A stretch of 64,000 nucleotides of DNA from Pseudomonas sp. GD04019 (GCF_029837695.1 NZ_JAOEEA010000006.1:124001-188000); one strand, 5' to 3'; shown: positions 45,028 through 54,312, counted from the first letter of the stretch. Numbers and translations: made by a program. Notes: generated by a model not told the origin, from the sequence alone.

Positions 45028-46632
45028 CTACTTCACTTCCGGCGGAGTGGTGAAGGTGTGGTAGGGCGCCGGCGACGGCACCGTCCACTCCAGCCCCTCG
45101 GCACCGTCCCACGGCTTGGCCGCGGCCGGTTTGCCGCTGCGGATGCACTTGATGACGATGAACAGGAAGAGGAACTGGGTAGCGCCGAAGGTGAAGGCAC
45201 CGACCGACGAGATCATGTTGAAGTCGGCGAACTGCAGGTTGTAATCCGGAATCCGCCGCGGCATGCCGGCCAGGCCGACGAAGTGCATCGGGAAGAACGC
45301 CAGGTTCATGCCGATGAAGCTCATCCAGAAGTGCAGCTTGCCGAGGGTCTCGTCGTACATGTGGCCGGTCCACTTGGGCAACCAGTAATACGCCGAGGCG
45401 AAGATGCCGAAGATCGCCCCGGGCACCAGCACGTAGTGGAAGTGCGCCACCACGAAGTAGGTGTCGTGGTACTGGAAGTCCGCCGGGGCGATGGCCAGCA
45501 TCAACCCGGAGAAGCCGCCGATGGTGAACAGGATGACGAAGGCCACGGCGAACAGCATCGGCGTCTCGAAAGTCATCGAGCCCTGCCACATGGTGCTCAC
45601 CCAGTTGAACACCTTCACCCCGGTGGGCACGGCGATCAGCATGGTGGCGTACATGAAAAACAGCTCGCCGGTCAGCGGAATGCCGACGGTGAACATGTGG
45701 TGCGCCCAGACGATGAACGACAGGAAGGCGATCGAGGCGGTGGCGTAGACCATCGAGGTGTAGCCGAACAGCGGCTTGCGCGCGAAGGCCGGGATGATCG
45801 CGCTGACGGCGCCGAAGGCCGGCAGGATCATGATGTACACCTCGGGATGACCGAAGAACCAGAACACGTGCTGGAACAGCACCGGGTCGCCGCCGCCGGC
45901 TGCGCTGAAGAAGCTGGTACCGAAGTGGATGTCCATCAGCATCATGGTCACCACCCCGGCCAGCACCGGCATCACCGCGATCAGCAGGAAGGCGGTGATC
46001 AGCCAGGTCCAGACGAACAGCGGCATCTTCATCAGGGTCATGCCGGGGGCACGCAGGTTCAGGATGGTGGCGATCACGTTGATCGCGCCCATGATCGAAC
46101 TGATGCCCATCAGGTGCACGGCGAAGATGAAGAAGGTCACCGACTCCGGCGCGTAGGTGGTCGACAGCGGCGCGTAGAAGGTCCAGCCGAAGTTCGGCCC
46201 GCCGCCCTCGGTGAACAGGGTGCTGACCAGCAGGCCGAAGGCCGCCGGCAGCAACCAGAAGCTGAAGTTGTTCATCCGCGGCAGGGCCATGTCCGGCGCG
46301 CCGACCATCAGCGGGATCATCCAGTTGGCCAGGCCGACGAAGGCCGGCATCACGGCGCCGAACACCATGATCAGGCCGTGCATGGTGGTCATCTGGTTGA
46401 AGAAGGCCGGCTCGACGATCTGCAGGCCGGGCTGGAACAGTTCGGCGCGGATCACCATGGCCATGGACCCGCCGAGCAGGAACATGGCGAAGCTGAACCA
46501 CAGGTACATCGTGCCGATGTCCTTGTGGTTGGTGGTCAGCACCCAGCGCATCAGGCCCTTGGCAGGGCCATGGTGATGGTCATGTCCGGCATGACCGTGG
46601 CCAGCATGGCCCGGATCGATCACTGCACTCAT
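45028..46632 (-). CDS. coxA: Cytochrome c oxidase subunit I (aa3 type)
   Basis: A 534-residue protein with twelve helices. The haem a, a3 and CuB ligands are visible as H in TTMHGLIMVFG, H-P-E-V-Y in WFFGHPEVYI, HH in VWAHHMFTVG and the H-x-H in VVAHFHYVLVPGA. The K-channel region TGVKVFNWVSTMW is present, and the EVYI Glu is conserved. The N-terminus is His/Gly-rich (HAGHGHAGHDHHHG), a possible metal-binding tag. It reduces O2 and pumps protons. AGGAG upstream sets the start. Confidence 0.97.
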   Translation of the reverse strand: MSAVIDPGHAGHGHAGHDHHHGPAKGLMRWVLTTNHKDIGTMYLWFSFAMFLLGGSMAMVIRAELFQPGLQIVEPAFFNQMTTMHGLIMVFGAVMPAFVGLANWMIPLMVGAPDMALPRMNNFSFWLLPAAFGLLVSTLFTEGGGPNFGWTFYAPLSTTYAPESVTFFIFAVHLMGISSIMGAINVIATILNLRAPGMTLMKMPLFVWTWLITAFLLIAVMPVLAGVVTMMLMDIHFGTSFFSAAGGGDPVLFQHVFWFFGHPEVYIMILPAFGAVSAIIPAFARKPLFGYTSMVYATASIAFLSFIVWAHHMFTVGIPLTGELFFMYATMLIAVPTGVKVFNWVSTMWQGSMTFETPMLFAVAFVILFTIGGFSGLMLAIAPADFQYHDTYFVVAHFHYVLVPGAIFGIFASAYYWLPKWTGHMYDETLGKLHFWMSFIGMNLAFFPMHFVGLAGMPRRIPDYNLQFADFNMISSVGAFTFGATQFLFLFIVIKCIRSGKPAAAKPWDGAEGLEWTVPSPAPYHTFTTPPEVK

Positions 46633-46636
46633 GTCC

Positions 46637-47761
46637 TTACTCCTGAGCCTGTTTGAACGCGAGGATGTCCTTCGGCGTGACCATGTCGTTCATGGCGTTG
46701 CCCCAGGCGTTGCGCTCGTAGGTGATGATGGCGGCGAGGTCGACTTCCGACAGCTGCTTGCCGAATGCGGCCATGGCGGTGCCCGGCTTGCCCTCGACCA
46801 CGATGTGGATGTGGTCGGCGACCGCACCGGTGGCGATCTTCGAGCCCTTGAGCGCCGGGAACATCGGTGGCAGACCCTCGCCGTTCGGCTGGTGGCAGGA
46901 GGCGCAGTTGGTCTGGTAGGCCTTCTCGCCGCGGGCCATCAGCTCCTCGCGAGTCCACTCCTTGCTGGTCAGCTCCTTGATCTTGGCGGCCTCTTCCTTG
47001 CGCTCGGCCAGCCACTTGGCGAAGTCTTCCTTGCTCTTTGCCTCGACCACCACGGGCATGAAGCCATGGTCCTTGCCGCACAGCTCGGTGCACTGGCCAC
47101 GGTAGAGACCGGGCTCCTCGATGCGGGTCCAGGATTCGTTGACGAAGCCGGGGATGGCGTCCTTCTTCACGGCCAGGGCCGGCACCCACCAGGAGTGGAT
47201 CACGTCGGCGGCGGTGATCAGGAAGCGCACCTTGGTGCCCACGGGCACCACCAGCGGCTGGTCGACTTCCAGCAGGTAGTGCTCGTCCTTCTCGGCCTTG
47301 TTGTAGATCTGGTCGGAAGGCGTGGCCAGGTTGCTGAAGAACTCGACGTCCTGGCCCAGGTACTTGTAGTGCCACTTCCATTGGTAACCGGTGACCTGGA
47401 TATCCAGTTCCGATTCGGAAGTGTCGTAGATGTCGATCAGGGTCTTGGTAGCCGGAACGGCCATCGCCACCAGGATGACGAAGGGCACGACGGTCCAGAG
47501 GATTTCTACCGTGGTGCTCTCGTGGAAGTGCGCCGGCTGCTGGCCGGTGGAGCGGCGGTGAATCAGCATCGACCAGAACATCACGCCGAAGACCACCACG
47601 CCGATCACGACGCAGATCCAGAAAATGATCATGTGCAGGTCGAAGACTGAACGGCTGACCTCGGTGACACCTGGCAGCATGTTCACTGCCCACTCGGCGT
47701 GTGCCGAGCCAAATGTCGACCACAGCAGGAGGCCCATCCAGACTCGTGGATGTCGCATCAT
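46637..47761 (-). CDS. coxB: Cytochrome c oxidase subunit II fused to cytochrome c (caa3 style)
   Basis: A 374-residue protein: signal peptide (about 1-22), two transmembrane helices (about 42-64 and 85-108), a cupredoxin CuA domain with GQCTELCGKDHGFMPVVV (Cys, Glu, Cys, His, Met ligands) and a C-terminal cytochrome c domain with CASCH and the Met of GKPGTAMAAFGKQLS. It accepts electrons from soluble cytochrome c and passes them to CoxA. It is the first gene of the coxB-coxA-ctaG-coIII operon. Confidence 0.96.
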   Translation of the reverse strand: MMRHPRVWMGLLLWSTFGSAHAEWAVNMLPGVTEVSRSVFDLHMIIFWICVVIGVVVFGVMFWSMLIHRRSTGQQPAHFHESTTVEILWTVVPFVILVAMAVPATKTLIDIYDTSESELDIQVTGYQWKWHYKYLGQDVEFFSNLATPSDQIYNKAEKDEHYLLEVDQPLVVPVGTKVRFLITAADVIHSWWVPALAVKKDAIPGFVNESWTRIEEPGLYRGQCTELCGKDHGFMPVVVEAKSKEDFAKWLAERKEEAAKIKELTSKEWTREELMARGEKAYQTNCASCHQPNGEGLPPMFPALKGSKIATGAVADHIHIVVEGKPGTAMAAFGKQLSEVDLAAIITYERNAWGNAMNDMVTPKDILAFKQAQE

Positions 47762-47907
47762 TGCGGGTTCCCCTCGTTGTTCTTGTTATCCCGCCGGCTA
47801 AGCCTGCGGCAAAGGGATCGACTGCCAAAACGGCTGGCTACTACTTGTCGAAACCTCTCCGTGCCGAAGCCCGTCCGGTTCCATCAGGTACACGCCTTGC
47901 GATTTCG

Positions 47908-47914
47908 AGTATAG
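47908..47914 (-). promoter_or_regulatory. CTATACT (sigma-S-type) -10 element of the cox operon
   Basis: The minus strand reads TGGCTATACTCG about 147 bp upstream of coxB, with TTGTGC 16 bp further up. In P. aeruginosa the aa3 oxidase is RpoS-dependent and starvation-induced, so this is a plausible start region. The remaining 47762-48136 interval, including an AT-rich patch at 48035-48060, shows no other clear signal. Confidence 0.55.
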
Positions 47915-48136
47915 CCAGCGACCGCGTCAGCACAACGCAGTCAGAAAAATAACGCCCGGTTTCTGCGCCCGCCGCACAGGCTTAGAGCGACGCGGGATGC
48001 GCCGCAGAGCGGCGGCCCGGATATAGCGACGCCGAATAAAAATTAAATAATTATGACAATCAGGTCTTAGCCGTCGCCTTTCGCCAGCTAACGTGAATTC
48101 TCGTTTGCTTGCCTCATGTCCCTGCCCGGAGTCGTC

Positions 48137-48778
48137 ATGAATACCCTCGCCCTGCGCGACCTGATCCAGCGCGCCCTTGCCCACGAAATCTCCACCGGCG
48201 ATCTGGCCCGCCAGCTCGATAGCCAGCTCGACCGCCTGCACCCGACCATCCAGCTGCCCGCCAGCGATGCGCGAGGCGTGCTCGAACGCTTCGTCGCCGC
48301 CTATGTGGAACAGGTGCCGGATGTGCTCGACGCCGCCAACGCCGTGGCCCGCGACGCCGGCATCGAGGCGCAGGTGAAACCGGTGCTCAAGCTGGCCGAA
48401 CAGTTCTTCCTCAGCCCGCCGAGCATCATGGACGGCCACCAGGGCCTGGATGCCCTGCTCGACGAGGCGTACCTGGCCCATCGCCTGGTCGAGGAAGTGA
48501 ACGATCGCTATATCGCCCACCTGGGCCAGCCGCTGATACCGCTGGACACCACGGTGGCCAACGTGATCGCCCACCAGCTGATCGGCGAGCCCTTTGCCAA
48601 CCAGCTGGACGAAGCCGTGCACCATGCGGTGGAAGGGCTGCTGGACGAGCAGGTGTTCCAGCAGAACTCGGTGCAGGAATACCGCACCCGCCTGAGCAAC
48701 CCGCAGACGGTGGCGGCCTGGCAGAACTGGCCGTGCCTGTCGCGCCAGCTGGGCGTGGAGCTGGGTCTGCCGGCCTGA
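48137..48778 (+). CDS. Conserved hypothetical protein beside coxB (PA0104-like)
   Basis: A 213-residue soluble, mostly helical protein (MNTLALRDLIQRALAHEISTGDLARQLDSQLDRL...). GGAG six bases before this ATG makes it preferable to an in-frame start at 48116. No catalytic motif or membrane segment is seen. It is divergent from the cox operon and followed by a bidirectional terminator. I do not recognise a named family. Confidence 0.8.
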   Translation: MNTLALRDLIQRALAHEISTGDLARQLDSQLDRLHPTIQLPASDARGVLERFVAAYVEQVPDVLDAANAVARDAGIEAQVKPVLKLAEQFFLSPPSIMDGHQGLDALLDEAYLAHRLVEEVNDRYIAHLGQPLIPLDTTVANVIAHQLIGEPFANQLDEAVHHAVEGLLDEQVFQQNSVQEYRTRLSNPQTVAAWQNWPCLSRQLGVELGLPA

Positions 48779-48793
48779 GCCTGCCCCGGATGC

Positions 48794-48821
48794 AACAAGG
48801 CCCGCATTCGCGGGCCTTGTT
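48794..48821. terminator. Bidirectional rho-independent terminator
   Basis: AACAAGGCCCGC-ATTC-GCGGGCCTTGTT between two convergent genes; a perfect 12-bp stem. Confidence 0.85.
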
Positions 48822-48825
48822 CGTT

Positions 48826-49551
48826 TCAGCGCGGCTGGTAGCGCGCCCTGGGCGTGGCCATGGGCACCACCTCGCCGTCCAGCGGCAGGAAGCTCCCGCT
48901 CTCGGCGTCGTAGGCGCGGATCGCGCTGGTCTCGATGTCGTAGACCCAGCCATGGATGAACAGCTGGCCGCTGGCCACGCGCGCCGCCACCGACGGGTGG
49001 GTGCACAGGTGGTTGAGCTGGGCCACCACGTTCTCCTCGGTGAGGACGCCCAGAGTGTCGTGCCCGTCGCAGCCGCAGTTGGCCTCGACCACTTTGAGCG
49101 CCACCTCGCTGTGGCGCAGCCAGGCCTTTACCGTCGGCATGCTCTCCAGGCTCTCGGGGGCCAGCACCGCCTTCATCGCGCCGCAGTCGGAGTGGCCGCA
49201 GACGATGATGTGCTGCACGCCCAGGGCCAGCACCGCGTACTCGATGGCGGTGGAGACACCGCCCATCATCTGCCCGTAGGCCGGCACCACGTTGCCGACG
49301 TTGCGGGTGACGAACAGGTCGCCTGGCGCACTCTGGGTGATCAGCTCGGGAACGATGCGCGAGTCGGCGCAGGTGATGAACATGGCGCGCGGGTTCTGCG
49401 CGCTGGCCAGCGCCTTGAACAGCTCTTCCTGTTGCGGGAAGACCTCGTTGCGGAAGCGCTTGAAGCCGCCGACGATGGCGTTCAGCGCCTCGTCGGCGCT
49501 CTCCGGCGCTGTGCGCGCCTGCAGGGGAATGGCGTTGTGCTTGTAGGGCAT
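48826..49551 (-). CDS. Beta-class carbonic anhydrase
   Basis: A 241-residue enzyme with zinc ligands in ITCADSR (Cys, with the Asp-Arg dyad) and VCGHSDCGAM (His and Cys). It interconverts CO2 and bicarbonate in the cytoplasm. The layout DLFVTRNVGNVVP and the EENVVAQLNHL helix are family-typical. It corresponds in position to one of the P. aeruginosa beta enzymes encoded near the cox genes. Confidence 0.94.
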   Translation of the reverse strand: MPYKHNAIPLQARTAPESADEALNAIVGGFKRFRNEVFPQQEELFKALASAQNPRAMFITCADSRIVPELITQSAPGDLFVTRNVGNVVPAYGQMMGGVSTAIEYAVLALGVQHIIVCGHSDCGAMKAVLAPESLESMPTVKAWLRHSEVALKVVEANCGCDGHDTLGVLTEENVVAQLNHLCTHPSVAARVASGQLFIHGWVYDIETSAIRAYDAESGSFLPLDGEVVPMATPRARYQPR

Positions 49552-49648
49552 GGCGTCTCACCTCGTGCTGGACCGTCGCGCTTTCGCGCGGTGCGGATTA
49601 TCGACCTGGCATGCGGACAGTTGCCAGCCCCGGTGAGTCACAATTCGT

Positions 49649-50710
49649 TTACAGCAGCGCCAGCTGCCGGCCGGGCGGGGCGAACTGGCTGCAGTCGAGA
49701 TTGAAGCCATCGCGGTGGGTCAGGCCGAGGCGCTTGCGCGCCAGGCCGAAGCGCTGCGCCAGCAGATCGGCGAAGGCGCCCTCGCCGCGCATGCGGGTGC
49801 CGAAGCGGCTGTCGTAGTTCTTGCCGCCGCGCGACTGGCGGATCAGGCTCATCACATGCTCGGCGCGCTCGGGGAAGTGGCTGCGCAGCCACTCCTCGAA
49901 CAGCTCGGCGATCTCCAGTGGCAGACGCAGCAGCACGTAGCCGGCGGAACGGGCGCCGGCATCGCGGGCTGCCTCGAGAATCCGCTCCAGCTCCATGTCG
50001 TTGATCATCGGGATGATCGGCGCCACCAGCGCGGTCACCGGCACCCCGGCCTGGCCCAGGCTGCGCATGGCCCGCAGGCGCGCGCCAGGGGAGGCGGTGC
50101 GTGGCTCCATGATGCGCTTCAGCTCGTCGTCCAGGGTGGTCAGGCTGAAGGCCACGCTGACCAGGTTGCGGCTGGCCAGTTCCTGCAACAGGTCGAGGTC
50201 GCGCAGGATCAGCGAGCTCTTGGTGATGATGTGCAGCGGGTGGCGGAAACGCAGCAGAATCTCCAGGGCCTGGCGGGTCAGACGCTGCTCGCGCTCGATC
50301 GGCTGATAGGCATCGGTATTGATGCCCAGGGCAATCGGCTGCGGCGTGTAGCCCGGCTTACTCAACTCCTCCTCCAGACGCTCGGCCAGGTTGGCCTTGG
50401 CGATCAGCCGGGTCTCGAAGTCGATGCCCGGCGACATGTCCCAATAGGCGTGGCTGGGGCGGGCGAAGCAGTAGATGCAGCCGTGCTCGCAGCCGCGGTA
50501 GGGGTTCACCGAGCGGTCGAAGCCGACATCCGGCGAGTTGTTGCGGGTGATCACCGTCTTGGCCCGCTCGGCGCGTACCTCGGTGGCACGGCAGGGCGGC
50601 GTCTCGTCCTGAAACCAGCCATCATCCTCGACCTCGCTGCGGGTCGGGGCGAAGCGGTTGTGCGGGTTGCTGGCGGTGCCGCGGCCTCGGGGCGGCAAGG
50701 TGACGGACAT
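49649..50710 (-). CDS. PA0069-family radical SAM protein (SplB-like)
   Basis: A 353-residue radical SAM enzyme. The 4Fe-4S motif C-x3-C-x2-C is seen in NPYRGCEHGCIYCFARPSH (about residues 72-80), and TKSSLILRDLDLL, SLTTLDDEL and MEPRTASPGARLRAMRSL segments are typical of the spore-photoproduct-lyase-like family. The reaction is unknown. GGAG seven bases upstream supports the start. A perfect LexA box lies 17 bp upstream; the P. aeruginosa orthologue PA0069 is a known SOS gene. Confidence 0.92.
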   Translation of the reverse strand: MSVTLPPRGRGTASNPHNRFAPTRSEVEDDGWFQDETPPCRATEVRAERAKTVITRNNSPDVGFDRSVNPYRGCEHGCIYCFARPSHAYWDMSPGIDFETRLIAKANLAERLEEELSKPGYTPQPIALGINTDAYQPIEREQRLTRQALEILLRFRHPLHIITKSSLILRDLDLLQELASRNLVSVAFSLTTLDDELKRIMEPRTASPGARLRAMRSLGQAGVPVTALVAPIIPMINDMELERILEAARDAGARSAGYVLLRLPLEIAELFEEWLRSHFPERAEHVMSLIRQSRGGKNYDSRFGTRMRGEGAFADLLAQRFGLARKRLGLTHRDGFNLDCSQFAPPGRQLALL

Positions 50711-50726
50711 GGGAATACTCCAAATA

Positions 50727-50742
50727 CTGTATGCATGAACAG
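50727..50742. promoter_or_regulatory. LexA box of the radical SAM gene
   Basis: CTG-TATGCATGAA-CAG fits the LexA consensus CTG-N10-CAG exactly, with CTGT/ACAG arms, 17 bp upstream of the ATG. It predicts DNA-damage induction. Confidence 0.82.
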
Positions 50743-50774
50743 TATTCTGATTTATTCCGACACGCCAGCGGCGA

Positions 50775-51269
50775 CTACTCCTCCTCGACCGACGGCGGCG
50801 GTGTGAACGGCTTGATCACATACTCGCGGCCATGCCGACGACAGTCCTCAAGCGTACCCTCGGCGTTGCGCCGGGTGACCAGGAAGGTGCTGCCACGCGA
50901 ATCCTCGGCGTCGATCACACCGGTCTGCAGGTCAACGCCATCGCTCATCACCGCCGAGAGAAAACCCTCCGCCCAATCCCTATCGCCATGCCAGCGCAGG
51001 ATCATCTGCCCCTCGCGCCAGTGCACCGAGACGAACTCCAGGTCGTAATCCCAGCGATAGCCCAGCAGGCAGAAATGGTTGGTGGCGCTGTTCGCGCCCT
51101 GATGCGCCAGCAGCAGACGCAGCTCTGTCTCGGGCTGGCGGTAGCGGGACTCGGCGGCCGGATCGAAACGCGCATTCATGCCGGCGTAGATCGAGGGGCC
51201 GAAGTCCTCGACGGTACCGGCAAATGAGGGACTCGCCAGCAAGGCGAGCGCGAGGAGGTGGTTCTTCAT
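50775..51269 (-). CDS. Exported hypothetical protein (164 aa)
   Basis: Signal peptide MKNHLLALALLASPSFAG, then a roughly 145-residue periplasmic domain with two cysteines (FCLLGYRWDYD, EDCRRHGRE), a Trp-rich stretch (VSVHWREGQMILRWHGDRDWAEGF) and a Glu-rich tail (SVEEE). AGGGA upstream supports this start rather than one at 51314. It is the downstream neighbour of yheV-prlC on the same strand. No family recognised. Confidence 0.75.
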   Translation of the reverse strand: MKNHLLALALLASPSFAGTVEDFGPSIYAGMNARFDPAAESRYRQPETELRLLLAHQGANSATNHFCLLGYRWDYDLEFVSVHWREGQMILRWHGDRDWAEGFLSAVMSDGVDLQTGVIDAEDSRGSTFLVTRRNAEGTLEDCRRHGREYVIKPFTPPPSVEEE

Positions 51270-51333
51270 TGACGTCCCTGTCGATGACGATGGTGCGAGC
51301 TGCAGCAGGCGCACGATCCGCCGCGCCTTGGCC

Positions 51334-51600
51334 CTACTCTGGTTTCTTAAGCTTGGGATTGGGGAAGAACTGCACCGTCTGCCCCTTGCTCGCCGCTGGT
51401 TTGGCCGTGGCCTGGTTGACCCGCGTGCCGACTTCCTTGGGCACCGACTGGCCCTGGGCGTTGAGGGTGTCGGCGTAGCCGCAGGCCACGCACTCGCGGT
51501 GCGGGGTGCCGTTCTCGTCCCACATCTTGATGGTGTCCTGGGCGCTGCAGGCCGGGCATACGGCGCCGGCGATAAAGCGCTTGGGTGGGAGCTGAGTCAT
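51334..51600 (-). CDS. yheV: YheV-type zinc-ribbon protein
   Basis: An 88-residue protein starting MTQLPPKRFIAGAVCPACSAQD, with two CxxC pairs (CPAC and CVAC) forming a zinc ribbon, and a basic C-terminal tail (NPKLKKPE). It fits the YheV family, which is encoded next to prlC in gammaproteobacteria. Its ATG overlaps the prlC TGA. The function is unknown. Confidence 0.9.
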   Translation of the reverse strand: MTQLPPKRFIAGAVCPACSAQDTIKMWDENGTPHRECVACGYADTLNAQGQSVPKEVGTRVNQATAKPAASKGQTVQFFPNPKLKKPE

Positions 51601-53645
51601 GCCGCCTCCTGGCTCAGGCCGAGGTGGCGCAGCAGGGCGTCGATGCTCGGTTCGCGGCCGCGGAAGTCGACGAACAGCACCATCGGCGCCTGGGAGCCGC
51701 CACGGGCCAGGATCGCCTCGCGGAAGGCGCGGCCGGTGGCCGGGTTGAGCACGCCGTCTTCCTCGAACTTGGAGAAGGCGTCGGCGGACAGCACCTCCGC
51801 CCACTTGTAGCTGTAGTAACCGGCCGCGTATCCGCCGGCAAAGATATGCGCGAAGCTGTTGGCGAAGCGGTTGAAGGCCGGCGGACGTACCACGGCCACC
51901 TCATCGCGGATGCCTTCGAGCACCTGCAGCACGCTGCGGCCGTCGCCGTGGGTGGCGTGCAGCTCGAAGTCGAACAGCGAGAACTCCAGCTGGCGCACCA
52001 TCATCAGGCCGGACTGGAAGTTCTTCGCCGCCAGCATCTTGTCCAGCAGCGCCTGGGGCAACGCCTCGCCGGACTCGTAGTGGCCGGAGATCAGCGCCAG
52101 GCCCTCAGGCTCCCAGCACCAATTCTCCATGAACTGGCTGGGCAGCTCCACCGCGTCCCAGGCCACGCCGTTGATGCCGGAGGCACCGGCGTGCTCGACG
52201 CGGGTCAGCAGGTGGTGCAGGCCGTGACCGAACTCGTGGAACAGGGTGGTGACTTCGTCGTGGGTCAGCAGCGCCGGCTTGCCGCCGACGGCTGGGGTGA
52301 AGTTGCACACCAGGTTGGCCACCGGGCTGATCAGCTCGCCCTTAGCCGAGCGGCGCTTGTCGCGGGCGCCGTCCATCCAGGCGCCGCCGCGCTTGTTGGC
52401 GCGGGCGTAGAGGTCGAAGAAGAAGCGGCCGACGTGCTGGCCGTTCTCGCGAATCTCGAACAGGCGCACGTCCGGGTGCCAGCTATCGAACTCCTTCAGC
52501 TCATTGATCTCGATGCCGTAGAGCTTCTGCACGATGGCGAACAGGCCGGAGAGCACCTTGTCGATCGGGAACCAGGCGCGCACTTCCTCCTGGGAGATGC
52601 TGTAGCGCTGCTGGCGCAGCTTCTCGCTGAAGTAGCCGACGTCCCAGCTCTGCAGGTCGCTGACGCCCTGTTCGGTGGCGAAGGCTTTCAGTTCTTCCAG
52701 GTCCTGGGCGGCGAAGGGCTTGCTGCGCAAGGCCAGGTCGCGCAGGAAGTGCAGAACCTGGTCGGTATTGTCGGCCATCTTGCTGGCCAGGCTCAGTTCG
52801 CTGTAGTGGGCGAAGCCGAGCAGGCGCGCCAGTTCCTGGCGCAGGTCGAGCAGTTCGGCCATCACCGGGCCGTTGTCGTTCTGCCCGGCGTTCGGGCCCT
52901 GGTCGGAGGCGCGGGTGCAGTAGGCGGTGTAGACCTCTTCGCGCAGTGCGCGGTCGTCGGCGTAGGTCATCACCGCGTAGTAGCTGGGGAATTCCAGGGT
53001 GATCAGCCAGCCGTCCAGCTCCTTGGCCTGCGCGGCCTGGGCCATCTGCGCCTTGGCCGAATCGGTCAGGCCGGCCAGGGCCGCCTCGTCGGTAATGTGC
53101 TTGGTCCAGGCCTGGGTGGCGTCGAGCAGCTGGTTGGAGAACTTGCTACCCAGCTCGGACAGCTTCATCTGAATCTCGCCGTAGCGCTTCTGCTGCTCGG
53201 CCGGCAGGTCGATGCCGCTGAGGCGGAAGTCACGCAGGGCGTGTTCGAGGATGGTCTTCTGCGCCACATCGAGGCCTTCTGCCGCCGGGCTCTTGGCCAG
53301 GGCGGCGTAGGCCTCGAACAGCGGCTTGTTCTGGCCCATCTCGGTCCAGTATTCCGACAGCTTAGGCAGGCAGGCCTCGTACGCAGTGCGCAGCTCGGCG
53401 TTGTTGCACACCGCATTCAGGTGGCTGACCGGGCTCCACGCACCACCCAGGCGCGCGTTGAGTTCGTCCAGCGCCAGCACCAGACCGTCCCAGCTCGGGT
53501 TGCTCTGCTGGGTCTTGAGCAGTTCGGCGATGGCCGCGCGGCTGTCGGCGAGGATCTGGTCCACGGCCGGCTCGACGTGCTCGGGCTTGATCAGGGAGTA
53601 GGGCGGCAGGTCGAAGTCTTGCAGCAGGGGATTGGCAGCGGTCAC
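51597..53645 (-). CDS. prlC: Oligopeptidase A (PrlC), M3 family metallopeptidase
   Basis: A 682-residue cytoplasmic zinc endopeptidase. The HExxH motif is in TTLFHEFGHGLHHLLTRVEH, with the third ligand Glu in the following GINGVAWDAVELPSQFMENW helix; FFFDLYARANKRGGAW and FAGGYAAGYYSYKWAEVLSADAF are family segments. It degrades signal peptides and other oligopeptides. The start is GTG (TAANPLLQDFDLPPY) with AAGG upstream, matching homologues; a longer in-frame start at 53747 overlaps the divergent gene's promoter. Confidence 0.95.
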   Translation of the reverse strand: MTAANPLLQDFDLPPYSLIKPEHVEPAVDQILADSRAAIAELLKTQQSNPSWDGLVLALDELNARLGGAWSPVSHLNAVCNNAELRTAYEACLPKLSEYWTEMGQNKPLFEAYAALAKSPAAEGLDVAQKTILEHALRDFRLSGIDLPAEQQKRYGEIQMKLSELGSKFSNQLLDATQAWTKHITDEAALAGLTDSAKAQMAQAAQAKELDGWLITLEFPSYYAVMTYADDRALREEVYTAYCTRASDQGPNAGQNDNGPVMAELLDLRQELARLLGFAHYSELSLASKMADNTDQVLHFLRDLALRSKPFAAQDLEELKAFATEQGVSDLQSWDVGYFSEKLRQQRYSISQEEVRAWFPIDKVLSGLFAIVQKLYGIEINELKEFDSWHPDVRLFEIRENGQHVGRFFFDLYARANKRGGAWMDGARDKRRSAKGELISPVANLVCNFTPAVGGKPALLTHDEVTTLFHEFGHGLHHLLTRVEHAGASGINGVAWDAVELPSQFMENWCWEPEGLALISGHYESGEALPQALLDKMLAAKNFQSGLMMVRQLEFSLFDFELHATHGDGRSVLQVLEGIRDEVAVVRPPAFNRFANSFAHIFAGGYAAGYYSYKWAEVLSADAFSKFEEDGVLNPATGRAFREAILARGGSQAPMVLFVDFRGREPSIDALLRHLGLSQEAA

Positions 53646-53769
53646 GGCGAGGCACCTTTGAATGCGCGAATGCAGATACTGGTTATGGGGTCTTGGACGA
53701 CCTTTCACAACCGCAGTGCCTGGCATGTTAATTACAATCGGCGGCAACCGCAGCCTGAAGGAGACTATC

Positions 53770-54312
53770 GTGGCGATTCGAACTTACCAGGGCACGGCCC
53801 CGCAGCTGGGCCCGCGCGCTTTTGTCGACGCTTCCGCAGTGGTACTCGGCGACGTGGTGCTGGGCGAAGACGCCTCGGTCTGGCCGATGGCCGTGGTCCG
53901 TGGCGATATGCACCGGATTAGGATTGGCAAGCGCACCAGCGTGCAGGACGGCAGCGTGCTGCACATCACCCACGCCGGGCCCTTCAACCCGGACGGCTAC
54001 CCGCTGCTGATCGGCGACGAAGTGACCATCGGCCACAACGTCACCCTGCACGGCTGCACCCTGGGCAATCGCATCCTGGTCGGCATGGGTTCGATCATGA
54101 TGGACGGCGCGGTGGTCGAGGACGAAGTGGTGATCGGCGCAGGCTCCCTGGTTCCGCCGGGCAAGGTGCTGCAGAGCGGCTACCTGTATGTCGGCAGCCC
54201 GGTGAAACAAGCCCGCGCCCTGACTGACAAGGAGCGCGCGTTCTTCGCCTACAGCGCCGCCAACTACGTGAAGCTCAAGGACCTGCACCTGGCCGAGGGC
54301 TACGACCGGTGA
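53770..54312 (+). CDS. Gamma-class carbonic anhydrase-like hexapeptide protein
   Basis: A 180-residue left-handed beta-helix protein. Hexapeptide repeats run from about 20 to 140, the zinc His ligands lie in VLHITH and GHNVTLHGC, and a C-terminal helix (KERAFFAYSAANYVKLKDLHL) follows. It is of the YrdA/PaaY type; activity is not proven for all members. The start is GTG with AAGGAG eight bases upstream. It is divergent from prlC. Confidence 0.93.
   Translation: MAIRTYQGTAPQLGPRAFVDASAVVLGDVVLGEDASVWPMAVVRGDMHRIRIGKRTSVQDGSVLHITHAGPFNPDGYPLLIGDEVTIGHNVTLHGCTLGNRILVGMGSIMMDGAVVEDEVVIGAGSLVPPGKVLQSGYLYVGSPVKQARALTDKERAFFAYSAANYVKLKDLHLAEGYDR

Noticed and set aside
44956..46656. 566-codon plus-strand frame antisense to coxA
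   Set aside because: coxA is unmistakable from its haem and copper ligands; the antisense product is His/Glu/Gln-rich noise.
48026..48065. AT-rich patch as a possible replication origin
   Set aside because: There are no DnaA boxes in series and no dnaA, gidA or parAB neighbours; it is more likely promoter DNA of the flanking genes.
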